From Acidobacteriaceae bacterium (GTDB lineage Bacteria; Acidobacteriota; Terriglobia; Terriglobales; Acidobacteriaceae): a DNA stretch of 22,964 nt. Within the stretch, counting starts at the first letter, position 1, and each line of letters begins with the position of its first letter. Location of the stretch: NCBI GenBank assembly GCA_027311125.1, contig DAICZO010000067.1, positions 1 through 22,964 of the forward strand, read 5' to 3'. Position numbers and translations under genes: made by a program. This document shows, one piece after another, positions 14,961 to 22,146 of the stretch. The notes below the pieces were generated by a model. It did not search any database. It had not been told where the DNA came from and worked only from the letters and a program-made list of their open reading frames with translations.

Positions 14961-15746
14961 CTACTTCCACCACGTATATCCCAAAGAGAACTGAACACTG
15001 GCATTTACGCCAGGGTTGCGGTCACCCAGACTGGCACTCGATATATGTACTGCATTTGCTCCCAGATCGATAGACCGTCTTGGACGAACAAAGTAATGCA
15101 ATCCAATCCCGCCCTGCGGTGTAAAGTTCCAGACACTGGCATCCGTGTTCGGCCCGTCATTCGAAAGATTCAACACCGGGGATCCGAATGCAGGATACTT
15201 GTGATTCGTCCACAAGAGACCTCCAGCTGCCTGCGCCCAGGGTGCAATCCGTCGAGTTCCGGCAAAGTTCCAACGCAGAATGATAGGAGTAATAGATAAA
15301 CCCGAGTACGTACCGCCCACTGTAAAAGGCGAAGAGCAGGCGATCGTCCCTGTCACAGGAGCAGCAACACAATTTGCCCTCTGAAACTTGGGAGTGTAGG
15401 ACTGCCAGAAGGGAAAAGCCTCCACAGCATACTCAAAGTTACCCCGCACAAGTCCTTTGCCGACACTGTTTGTCATTATCTTCCCCACATGGATACCAGC
15501 CAACAGGAACTTGAAGTCATCCCGCCCGCCCGTCACTCCTTTGCCACCTTGGATCAGCCCCCCGAACTCCCAGGCCTTACGTCTCCCCATTGACTCCATC
15601 GGAATGGGATCAACCTTCGGGGCTCTACCAGCGACGACAGTTGCCTCCGGACTGCTTGGGGTCTGTGCTACTGCTAGCGACTCCACGGCCAAAACGAAAA
15701 CCGCCAGCAGGGCCAGCAGTCCACTTCGTTGCATGATCTTGATCAA
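14961..15746 (-). CDS. PagL-like lipid A 3-O-deacylase (acyloxyacyl hydrolase family)
   Basis: A 261-aa outer-membrane beta-barrel protein. A signal peptide ends near AVA at 27. Alternating aromatic/small strands follow, ending in 'FSLGYTWWK'. The C-terminal active-site region resembles PagL, which removes the 3-O acyl chain of lipid A: H234, S236, and N244 in the NPG motif (the oxyanion Asn). The catalytic Glu, expected 14 residues after the His, is Asn (N248) here. The start is a TTG with GGAG seven bases upstream; an ATG four codons later has none. Family membership is good, but deacylase activity is uncertain because of N248. Confidence 0.78.
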   Translation of the reverse strand: MIKIMQRSGLLALLAVFVLAVESLAVAQTPSSPEATVVAGRAPKVDPIPMESMGRRKAWEFGGLIQGGKGVTGGRDDFKFLLAGIHVGKIMTNSVGKGLVRGNFEYAVEAFPFWQSYTPKFQRANCVAAPVTGTIACSSPFTVGGTYSGLSITPIILRWNFAGTRRIAPWAQAAGGLLWTNHKYPAFGSPVLNLSNDGPNTDASVWNFTPQGGIGLHYFVRPRRSIDLGANAVHISSASLGDRNPGVNASVQFSLGYTWWK

Positions 15747-15820
15747 AATACTGCTCCGATTCTAGGCTATGAGACTTGGTCGTTATCACAGACTCTTGCA
15801 CCACAGCTTCAGACAACAAT

Positions 15821-15839
15821 GCCGCCGATCAACGGCGGC
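15821..15839 (-). terminator. Terminator-like hairpin after yebC
   Basis: On the minus strand a perfect 7-bp stem GCCGCCG/CGGCGGC encloses the loop TTGAT, 23 bases past the yebC stop. It is followed by ATTGTTGT, which is T-rich but interrupted. It is a probable terminator separating yebC from the PagL-like gene. Confidence 0.6.
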
Positions 15840-15862
15840 CCTGTTGTACTTTGCCAACGAAA

Positions 15863-16612
15863 CTAGTGCCCTGCTTGGGCCATGGCTTCTTCATCCATGT
15901 CGAAGTTCGAGTAGACGTTTTGCGTATCATCGAGATCTTCCAGTGCCTCGAGCAAGCGAATCATCTGATTTGCCGGGCTTCCCTCAAGCTTGGTATACGT
16001 CGACGAAATCATCGTAACCTCAGCATGTTCCGGGGTAATCCCTGCCTGTTTAAGCGCAGCCACCAGGCCTTCAAACTCCTTTGGCTCGCACAAGACCTCC
16101 CAGTTGTCCCCCTCGTCCGACAAGTCTTCCCCGCCAGCCTCAAGCACAATCTCGGTCAACTTCTCTTCGCTGGCAGCAGACTTGGCGATCACGATCACGC
16201 CCTTCTTCGAGAACATCCACGAGACGGAGTTCGACTCGCCCATATTTCCGCCATTCTTGGAAAAGCAGTGCCGAATCTCACTTACCGCACGATTGCGGTT
16301 GTCGGTCAACACTTCCACGATGATCGCAACCCCACCGGGACCGTAGCCCTCGTAGGTGTTCTCTTCGTAGCTAACGCCTTCTAACTCACCGGTACCGCGC
16401 TGGATTGCACGTTTTATGTTGTCGGCTGGCATGTTCTCTGCCTTTGCCGCTGCTATAGCAGTGCGTAGGCGCGGATTACCATCCGGATCCCCACCGCCGC
16501 CCTTCGCGGCAATTGTAATTTCCTTGATCAGACGGGTAAAAATCTTGCCACGCTTTGCATCAAGCGCACCCTTTTTGTGCTTGATTGTGGCCCATTTTGA
16601 ATGGCCGGACAT
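15863..16612 (-). CDS. yebC: YebC/PmpR family protein
   Basis: A 249-aa cytosolic protein of the YebC family. The N-terminus 'MSGHSKWATIKHKKGALDAK' and the block RGKIFTRLIKEITIAAKGGG-DPDGNPRLR are diagnostic, as are AKAENMPADNIKRAIQRGTG and the EGYGPGGVA segment. Members act as DNA-binding regulators (PmpR) and, in some species, as ribosome-associated factors that relieve stalling at polyproline. Which role applies cannot be told from sequence. AGGGG lies six bases before the ATG. In many bacteria yebC neighbours ruvC, but no ruv gene is seen here. Confidence 0.97.
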   Translation of the reverse strand: MSGHSKWATIKHKKGALDAKRGKIFTRLIKEITIAAKGGGGDPDGNPRLRTAIAAAKAENMPADNIKRAIQRGTGELEGVSYEENTYEGYGPGGVAIIVEVLTDNRNRAVSEIRHCFSKNGGNMGESNSVSWMFSKKGVIVIAKSAASEEKLTEIVLEAGGEDLSDEGDNWEVLCEPKEFEGLVAALKQAGITPEHAEVTMISSTYTKLEGSPANQMIRLLEALEDLDDTQNVYSNFDMDEEAMAQAGH

Positions 16613-16685
16613 GCGATACCCCTAAGCTGATTTGCGAAGTCATTGCGGTAGGCAAACAGAAATATTCGCGCTTTGCAATCTTGCG

Positions 16686-16694
16686 ATTTTAGCA
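16686..16694 (-). promoter_or_regulatory. Candidate extended -10 promoter for yebC
   Basis: On the minus strand TGCTAAAAT matches the extended -10 form TGnTATAAT, with five of six hexamer bases. No good -35 hexamer lies 16-18 bases upstream, as is common for extended -10 promoters. It would give a leader of about 65-70 bases before yebC. Confidence 0.35.
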
Positions 16695-16930
16695 CGCAAA
16701 CACTCCAAGCGACGTGCCGCAGCAGTCGAGCCAAACAATAAGGATTGCTTCACCGATTCCGGCAAGACAAATACTTAAGCCACGCATGTAACTGCCGTAA
16801 GCTATTCATTCCACATGCCCTACTAGTTTACTGCCAAGCTCACAGTATGCACTGCATCGGGTTACAGGGTCTGAACCTGCACGCTCGCTATCTACTACAA
16901 CCGCCTACAAGACGTCATTCCCCTGTCAAC

Positions 16931-16957
16931 GACATCATGCGATTTACAGATGATGTC
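16931..16957 (-). terminator. Inverted repeat after lysA
   Basis: GACATCAT (16931-16938) and ATGATGTC (16950-16957) are perfect 8-base inverted repeats around an 11-base loop, about 20 bases past the lysA stop. No T run follows on the minus strand. It may be a weak terminator, a 3'-end structure, or a binding site for a dimeric protein. Confidence 0.35.
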
Positions 16958-16976
16958 TATTTCGAGCGGAGTGTTG

Positions 16977-18299
16977 TTACTTGTTTGCTTGCGACCTCTT
17001 CGAGCGTGGAAGTTTTTCTGCAGCAAACAGATCACTCAATCTCTCCCGTCGTCGAATCAACAGGTGTTCCTTGCCATCTACCAGTACTTCTGCAGGGCGT
17101 GTACGAGTGTTGTAGTTAGAGCTCAAAGACATTCCGTACGCCCCAGCGTCCAACAGCAACACCAGATCACCGCCCTTCAAACTGGTCAGCGACCGATCAC
17201 GCGCAAAAAAGTCGCCGGACTCGCACACTGGACCTACCACATCCACCATCCTCGACACCGCTCCGCTGCGAGCCTGCTGCACCGGCAGAACCTCATGATG
17301 CGCCTGGTACAAAGAGGGACGAATCAGATCGTTCATCCCTGCATCGGTTACCACAAACGTCTTGCTGCCGTTCTGCTTGACATAGAGGACTTGCGTTAGC
17401 AACCCGCCGGCTTGAGCAACGATAAAACGTCCAGGCTCCAGTAGCAAATGCACCTTCAGTTGCTTTGCTGATCCCCGCAAGGCCTCCGCATATCGAACAA
17501 CCTCATCATCGGCATCAAATTCCCCATCCTTATACTCAATTCCCAGACCGCCACCTGCATCCACATAACGAATATTCAGACCATCGGAACGCAGTTCATC
17601 AACCAGCGCTGCAACCCGGGCCAGTGCTGCAGCGAACGGATCTACTGCACGAATCTGGGACCCAATATGCACACTCACCCCAGCTGCGTCCAACCACTTG
17701 TATTTTGCTGCGGAACGATAAATTCGCCTTGCGATCTTGATATCAATTCCAAATTTATGCTCCCGCAACCCGGTCGATATGTAGGGGTGTGTCTCTGCAA
17801 ACACATCCGGGTTCACCCGCAGTGCGAACCGTGCTCGTACCTGCAATGCCTCAGCCCGCGCTGCCAGCAACTGCAACTCAGCCTCGCTCTCGACATTGAA
17901 GATCAAGATATCCGCTTGCAGCGCCGCATCAATCTCCCATTCCTGCTTGCCTACGCCCGAGAATACTACCCGCTTTAGCGCCGCTTTACTGGCTCGACGC
18001 ACTCGTTCTAACTCTCCCCCGGAGACAATATCAAACCCAGCTCCCATCTTCGCTAATAAGCGCAGAATCGCAAGCGATGAGTTTGCCTTCACCGAGTAAC
18101 AGATCGTGTGTTGCTCATCAGCAAACGCTTCTTCAAACATCGTGAAACGCTCGCGAATCTGACCGGCTGAATAAATATAAAGAGGCGTGCCAAACTCCTC
18201 AGACAGTGAGGACAAACTTACGCCATCACAATGCAGCGCACGATTACGATATACAAACGGACGGGCAGTAGACGTCTTATTTATCAATGATTTAGACAA
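16977..18299 (-). CDS. lysA: Diaminopimelate decarboxylase
   Basis: The 440-aa PLP enzyme converts meso-diaminopimelate to L-lysine, the last step of lysine synthesis. It is a fold-III (alanine racemase-like) decarboxylase. K71 in CYSVKANSS forms the Schiff base, HIGSQI is at 211-216, the phosphate-binding GGGLG at 249-253 and EPGR at 288-291. C359-E-S-G-D is the motif contributed by the other subunit of the dimer. The start is uncertain: TTG at 18299 has no ribosome binding site, and the first conserved residues begin about residue 14 (RPFVYRNRALHC). It lies 114 bases downstream of the TPR gene on the same strand, with no visible lysine-pathway neighbour. Confidence 0.95.
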   Translation of the reverse strand: MSKSLINKTSTARPFVYRNRALHCDGVSLSSLSEEFGTPLYIYSAGQIRERFTMFEEAFADEQHTICYSVKANSSLAILRLLAKMGAGFDIVSGGELERVRRASKAALKRVVFSGVGKQEWEIDAALQADILIFNVESEAELQLLAARAEALQVRARFALRVNPDVFAETHPYISTGLREHKFGIDIKIARRIYRSAAKYKWLDAAGVSVHIGSQIRAVDPFAAALARVAALVDELRSDGLNIRYVDAGGGLGIEYKDGEFDADDEVVRYAEALRGSAKQLKVHLLLEPGRFIVAQAGGLLTQVLYVKQNGSKTFVVTDAGMNDLIRPSLYQAHHEVLPVQQARSGAVSRMVDVVGPVCESGDFFARDRSLTSLKGGDLVLLLDAGAYGMSLSSNYNTRTRPAEVLVDGKEHLLIRRRERLSDLFAAEKLPRSKRSQANK

Positions 18300-18413
18300 G
18301 TATGGGCTCGTATGGAACGCTGCAACAGCAGCTTCAAAGATGATGGTTCATGTAGCAATGAGGAGAAAAACACAGTCACTCTGGAACACTTTATTTTCCC
18401 ACATCGTTTCGGT

Positions 18414-19673
18414 TTATTTGCCGTGATATGGCGTCTTCAGGTACGTTCGTGCAGCATCTGCCTGCGACTGATCTCCACCGCCTGCAGCAGCTTGCTTATA
18501 TTGTTCAATAGCTTCCGATCGCCGATGCAGCAGGTCAAGCATCTCTCCCGCATTCAATTCTGCTCGACGACGTAGCCAATCGCTGCACTTTGGCTGGCGG
18601 GCAGCTTGCAGATAGTGCTCTGCGGCGGCAGCAATCTCGTTCTGCCCACGCTCCGTATCAGCGAGCCCGAACCAAGCCATCTGAAGTCTTGGATCTATAA
18701 AGTATCCCGGCTTATGCGCATCCGCCAACACCTGCTTGTAGACCGCAATGGCTTCAGGTCCTTTTCCTTCATCTTTGGTCAGATTGGCAACTTCCAATCG
18801 AAACAGGTAGTCATGTGGAAACTGCTCAGCTAACTCGCGTTGAACCATCAGTGCTTCGTCATAACGCGCATCGTGCCGCAGAAATAAGGACAAGATGGTT
18901 TGTGACTCCACTGCCGTCACCGTTCCATGTGCAGCAGACTCACGCAATAACGCCAATCCACGCTCTCTACTGCCGTTCAAACCGGCAATCCCGACCATAA
19001 TACGCAGGATGCGCGGCAAGCTAGCCACTGCAAACTGTTGAATGCCGATCGCCATCTTGGCATCAACATATTCTGGGTCCAGGCGCAGGACCTGCTCACT
19101 ATCATTGCGTGACGCTAACCCCTGCCGGGCTGCTGCTACAAAACTATGATCCACCAAGGTAATGAAGGCTGCATGCATTCCTCGCGCATAACCCTTTGCA
19201 AAATAAGCATTTGCATCATCTGGCCTGGACTGTATTTGCCGATCACTGAGAGCAATTGCATGCTCCGTTAAATACTCAATACGCTCCCGTGTCTCGGAGG
19301 GGACAAGAACACTTCGCTTCGAAGTCAGAAAAGAATCATGAGCGTAATAGGTCGTATCCAAAAGATCCTGATGATAAAGTTCTCGCATGATCACGACCAT
19401 CTGCAGATAATCGAAAGCCATGGGGTCTTGAGGATGACTCTTCAATACCGTCTCGAATCGGCTAATGGCTCCGTCATAATCTAGTTGGTAAAGATGTTGA
19501 TAGGCATCTCTGACCAGAGGATCTAGATTCAGCGGATCAGTATGCATAGCCGAAGCAGCGGTTGGTGCAGCGGCAAAGGCCTGCCCACAAGCAAGGGCTG
19601 CGATGCAAATCCACATCAACGCCTTCCCTGCTCGATAAAGTGCCTTCACCTGAACCACACGATTGGAACTCAT
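18414..19673 (-). CDS. Exported TPR-repeat protein
   Basis: A 419-aa protein with a signal-peptide-like N-terminus (hydrophobic ALMWICIAALACGQAFAAAP after a basic stretch) and several tetratricopeptide-like helical pairs. The clearest are 'QLDYDGAISRFETVLKSHP' near the start of the mature part, SEQVLRLDPEYVDAKMAIG in the middle, and GPEAIAVYKQVLADA and RRSEAIEQYKQAAAGG near the end. It is probably a periplasmic scaffold for protein interactions; the partner is unknown. The frame runs back to 19763, but the ATG at 19671-19673 gives a sensible signal peptide and has AGAGGA 11 bases upstream. It is divergent from the next gene and upstream of lysA. Confidence 0.8.
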   Translation of the reverse strand: MSSNRVVQVKALYRAGKALMWICIAALACGQAFAAAPTAASAMHTDPLNLDPLVRDAYQHLYQLDYDGAISRFETVLKSHPQDPMAFDYLQMVVIMRELYHQDLLDTTYYAHDSFLTSKRSVLVPSETRERIEYLTEHAIALSDRQIQSRPDDANAYFAKGYARGMHAAFITLVDHSFVAAARQGLASRNDSEQVLRLDPEYVDAKMAIGIQQFAVASLPRILRIMVGIAGLNGSRERGLALLRESAAHGTVTAVESQTILSLFLRHDARYDEALMVQRELAEQFPHDYLFRLEVANLTKDEGKGPEAIAVYKQVLADAHKPGYFIDPRLQMAWFGLADTERGQNEIAAAAEHYLQAARQPKCSDWLRRRAELNAGEMLDLLHRRSEAIEQYKQAAAGGGDQSQADAARTYLKTPYHGK

Positions 19674-19789
19674 CAACCGCAAAATCCTCTTTGGAATCTC
19701 TGCATGACTCACCGAATGTAACCGTACACTATGACGGCGTAGAACGAAGCTGACCAACAGCATTGTCTACGCTCAGGCTGAACACTCTT

Positions 19790-20227
19790 ATGACAAAGTT
19801 TGAACTACTACACTTGCTCGTAGGCCAGGCGCGTACCAATGGTTTTGAGTTTCGCAAGTGGTACGTCAACAAATTGGGCCTTCCCTGGCAAAACTCCCGG
19901 CACGCCTTAGAGATGCTTGCCACAGAACGTCGTTACTATGTTTTGCTCTTCTCACACGAATTCGCCTCGCATTTCTGGAAGGCTGGGGAGCAAATTACCT
20001 TTCAGGTCCCCAATCAGTCGTTTCAAAGGAAAAAAGCAGATGGAACCATTGGTACTGTAACCCGCAAAGGATTCACCAGGCGAAGTGCCCGCGAAGACGC
20101 TTGGCGCTTTCATCTTCGTGAACTGGCAGTCGCAGAAGAACCGCTGCGATACATGCGCAGATATCTAAGGGTAGAAGAAGATCTGGACGATGAAACGATC
20201 TCTCCAAAGGCTACACCGAAGGCATAA
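19790..20227 (+). CDS. Hypothetical protein, basic, cytosolic
   Basis: I do not recognise this 145-aa protein. It has no signal peptide or membrane segment. It is rich in Arg, Lys and aromatic residues: 'GFEFRKWYVNKLGLPWQNSR', ERRYYVLLFSHEFASHFW, and a basic 'RKKADGTIGTVTRKGFTRRS'. The acidic patch and the Lys/Pro tail at the end look disordered. The frame can start at TTG 19763, but the ATG at 19790 is the first ATG; no strong ribosome binding site precedes either. It is isolated on the plus strand between a divergent TPR gene and a convergent DinB gene. It is likely real because of length and non-repetitive composition. Confidence 0.6.
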   Translation: MTKFELLHLLVGQARTNGFEFRKWYVNKLGLPWQNSRHALEMLATERRYYVLLFSHEFASHFWKAGEQITFQVPNQSFQRKKADGTIGTVTRKGFTRRSAREDAWRFHLRELAVAEEPLRYMRRYLRVEEDLDDETISPKATPKA

Positions 20228-20241
20228 TGAATCCTATCTCC

Positions 20242-20769
20242 CTAAAGTTGGTTTGCCTTTCTGATCGACAGTATCTGCTTCACATGGTGCAGTCCGTGAA
20301 TCAGATGGAACCGCTTCCACTGGTGCACTGAAAGCGGACCAAGAACCATATGATTTACCGCTTGCTTGTTGCCAAACATCGCTCTCGTCTCCTCAAGCAG
20401 TTGATCCATGCGGGCTAGCCGTTCATGAATAATCTTGCAGAGTTCAGGCCCACTCCTGTGTTCTTGAGTTGTCACTGGTGTAACCCCATCTGGAGCCCTA
20501 CGGCCACTTGGAAAGAGTCCACATTGGGTGATCATGAACTGAGCTAACCGTTGCGTCACGCTGGCTCTAGCTTGCGTGGGAGTACCCTTGGCCAATCGCG
20601 CCTCAAGGGCAGTTGCAGTGGCACCATACGTCAAGCTCAGATGCTCAACAATCTGCTCGATACTCCATTTGCCATCGCTCAAACCTGGCCTGCTCTGCAT
20701 CGCTGCTTCATCCAGATCAACGATCGAACGAGTGATCGCGTCTTCAAGCTGGGAGAGGATTGGATCCAT
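20242..20769 (-). CDS. DinB-like four-helix metal-binding protein
   Basis: A 175-aa protein of the DinB/YfiT-like superfamily. The metal-ligand pattern is visible: H43 in 'WSIEQIVEHLSLTYG', and H158 with H162 in HLIHGLHHVKQI near the C-terminus (HxxxH). Many members are thiol or small-molecule transferases with unknown substrates, and DNA-damage induction is not general. The ATG has no obvious ribosome binding site. It follows the FPYPGE/TPR gene by 52 bases on the same strand and ends 14 bases from the convergent plus-strand gene. Confidence 0.83.
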   Translation of the reverse strand: MDPILSQLEDAITRSIVDLDEAAMQSRPGLSDGKWSIEQIVEHLSLTYGATATALEARLAKGTPTQARASVTQRLAQFMITQCGLFPSGRRAPDGVTPVTTQEHRSGPELCKIIHERLARMDQLLEETRAMFGNKQAVNHMVLGPLSVHQWKRFHLIHGLHHVKQILSIRKANQL

Positions 20770-20821
20770 AAGTACGAATCAGCTTACATTGACTAATTCG
20801 TTTGCAACAGAGCAGGCCCAT

Positions 20822-21520
20822 TTACTTGAGTCGCTCCAGTGCTTTCTGCGCAGCTTTAGACTTGCCTCCCGCAGGGTCAAGCTTAAGGTAGGACTTGTAC
20901 TCAAACACGGCTTCGTCACGTTTATTGAGCTTTTCTGCGACCTCTGCCAGCAACAAATGGGCATCAGCATCATCAGCCTGCATTGCGGTCGCGTCTTTTG
21001 CTCTCATGTAAGCACCTTGCAAATTCCCAACATTGATATAGAAGTGAGCGACCGAGATGTCTTCGGACTCACGATCCTCATCGCTCTGAATCCTTTCGAC
21101 CTTGGGAAGTTTGCGTCTCGTAGACTTCGCCTGATTTCCTGTATCCGGGGGTGCAGTCTTCGCTGGGTCTGGCGCATCTGCAGGGGAATCTGAAGAACTC
21201 GATGAACTGCCACTCGTGGAATCCGTTTCCCCTGGATACGGAAACTTCTTTGCTGCTGTGCTCTTTTCCGTAGGCAGGACGGGCTTGGCTTGGCTTGGAG
21301 AGGCGGGGAGATTTGCACTGTCAGATGGCTCGCCAGGGTACGGAAAAGCGTCTGGGGATGCAGGCTTCGTTGTCGGTGAAGCTGTTGGAGGACACGAATC
21401 AGGACAGGTCTGCTGGGGATTTGTTCGATCGGCGGGAGTTTGCTGGCTTCCGGGCATGGCGCAGGCGGCAGTGCTCAAGGCCGTCCCCAGCACCGCTGCG
21501 CAAATGAACCTTACACTCAT
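20822..21520 (-). CDS. Exported Pro/Ser-rich TPR protein with FPYPGE motifs
   Basis: A 232-aa protein in three parts. A signal peptide (MSVRFICAAVLGTALSTAAC, with C20 possibly lipidated although the lipobox is weak) comes first. A long Pro/Ser/Thr/Asp-rich and probably disordered linker follows, with two copies of FPYPGE (59-64 and 93-98). The C-terminus has one or two TPR-like helical pairs (DISVAHFYINVGNLQGAYMRAKDAT; DAHLLLAEVAEKLNKRDEAVFEYKSYLKLDP). The role is unknown; the layout suggests a cell-envelope tether and adaptor. The frame can start at an ATG at 21538, but this ATG gives the standard signal peptide. A 14-bp tandem duplication lies just upstream. Confidence 0.75.
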   Translation of the reverse strand: MSVRFICAAVLGTALSTAACAMPGSQQTPADRTNPQQTCPDSCPPTASPTTKPASPDAFPYPGEPSDSANLPASPSQAKPVLPTEKSTAAKKFPYPGETDSTSGSSSSSSDSPADAPDPAKTAPPDTGNQAKSTRRKLPKVERIQSDEDRESEDISVAHFYINVGNLQGAYMRAKDATAMQADDADAHLLLAEVAEKLNKRDEAVFEYKSYLKLDPAGGKSKAAQKALERLK

Positions 21521-21528
21521 ATATCTAA

Positions 21529-21556
21529 GTTTACCCATAGATGTTTACCCATAGAT
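21529..21556. repeat. 14-bp perfect tandem duplication
   Basis: The unit GTTTACCCATAGAT occurs twice without a gap (21529-21542 and 21543-21556). It lies in the divergent intergenic region between the FPYPGE/TPR gene and the SET-domain gene. Read on the minus strand each copy contributes an ATG GGT AAA start-like sequence. Confidence 0.95.
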
Positions 21557-21589
21557 CGCCTACCTGTTGGACGCTGGGTAAGACAGCTT

Positions 21590-21598
21590 TGTTATAGT
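21590..21598 (+). promoter_or_regulatory. Candidate extended -10 promoter for the SET-domain gene
   Basis: TGTTATAGT matches TGnTATAAT at all but one position. A TTGGAC lies upstream but 20 bases from the hexamer, too far for a good -35. It would start transcription near 21605, leaving about 26 bases before the ATG at 21631. Confidence 0.45.
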
Positions 21599-21630
21599 CA
21601 GCATGAACCTATCAAAGAGCGCCAGAACCC

Positions 21631-22092
21631 ATGACAACTCAACTGATTATCCGCTCCTCCAGCATCCACGCCGCCGGCTGTTACACCATGCAGTCTATCC
21701 GCAAAGGTCAGCGGGTATGTGAGTACGAGGGTCCTCGCTTCACCAAGGAAGTCGCGGATGAGCGCTACGCAGATCGGTTCATAACTTACCTGTTTAGCTG
21801 CGGCGACGATGGCAAGGTGATCGATGGCTTTGGTACAGCAATGTTCATCAACCACTCCTGCGATCCCAACTGCGAGACTGAGGATGTCGACGGTCGTATC
21901 TACGTGGTCGCGCTGCGGAATATCGCTGCTGGTGAGGAACTGACCTATGAGTACAACCTGTATGACAGTGACGATGCGGAGGGCGACTGCAGCTGTGGTG
22001 CAGCGAAGTGCCGGGGCACGATGTTCAGTGCCGAAGAGGTGATTCGGCGCAGCAAACTGGCCACCAAACAGAAACGGTTGGCAACAGCCTAA
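21631..22092 (+). CDS. SET-domain protein with post-SET zinc motif
   Basis: A 153-aa protein consisting of little more than a SET domain, the lysine methyltransferase fold first known from eukaryotic histone modifiers. The substrate- and SAM-binding motifs are intact: N74-H-S-C-D-P-N-C81 and E103-L-T-Y-E-Y108-N. A post-SET CxCx4C follows (C120, C122, C127, then RG), which with C81 can bind zinc. There is no pre-SET or DNA-binding domain. The target in a bacterium is unknown; a cellular protein such as a ribosomal or DNA-binding protein is possible. The ribosome binding site is weak. It sits just upstream of dnaX on the same strand, 54 bases apart. Confidence 0.92.
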   Translation: MTTQLIIRSSSIHAAGCYTMQSIRKGQRVCEYEGPRFTKEVADERYADRFITYLFSCGDDGKVIDGFGTAMFINHSCDPNCETEDVDGRIYVVALRNIAAGEELTYEYNLYDSDDAEGDCSCGAAKCRGTMFSAEEVIRRSKLATKQKRLATA

Positions 22093-22146
22093 GACGATGC
22101 CCGCGGACGGTACAATAAGGCTTGCGGCACGTCTCGCACCGTCACT

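Larger units (their letters stand above)
16613..16976 (-). other. Intergenic region between lysA and yebC
   Basis: This 364-nt stretch holds no credible gene; the small ORFs in it have no ribosome binding site or recognisable product. It contains a candidate yebC promoter near 16686-16694 and a perfect inverted repeat after lysA at 16931-16957. I see no tRNA or known riboswitch. Confidence 0.6.

Noticed and set aside
16864..16880. tRNA T-arm-like sequence (GGTTCAGACCC on the minus strand)
   Set aside because: No matching acceptor stem, D arm or anticodon arm can be built around it on either side.
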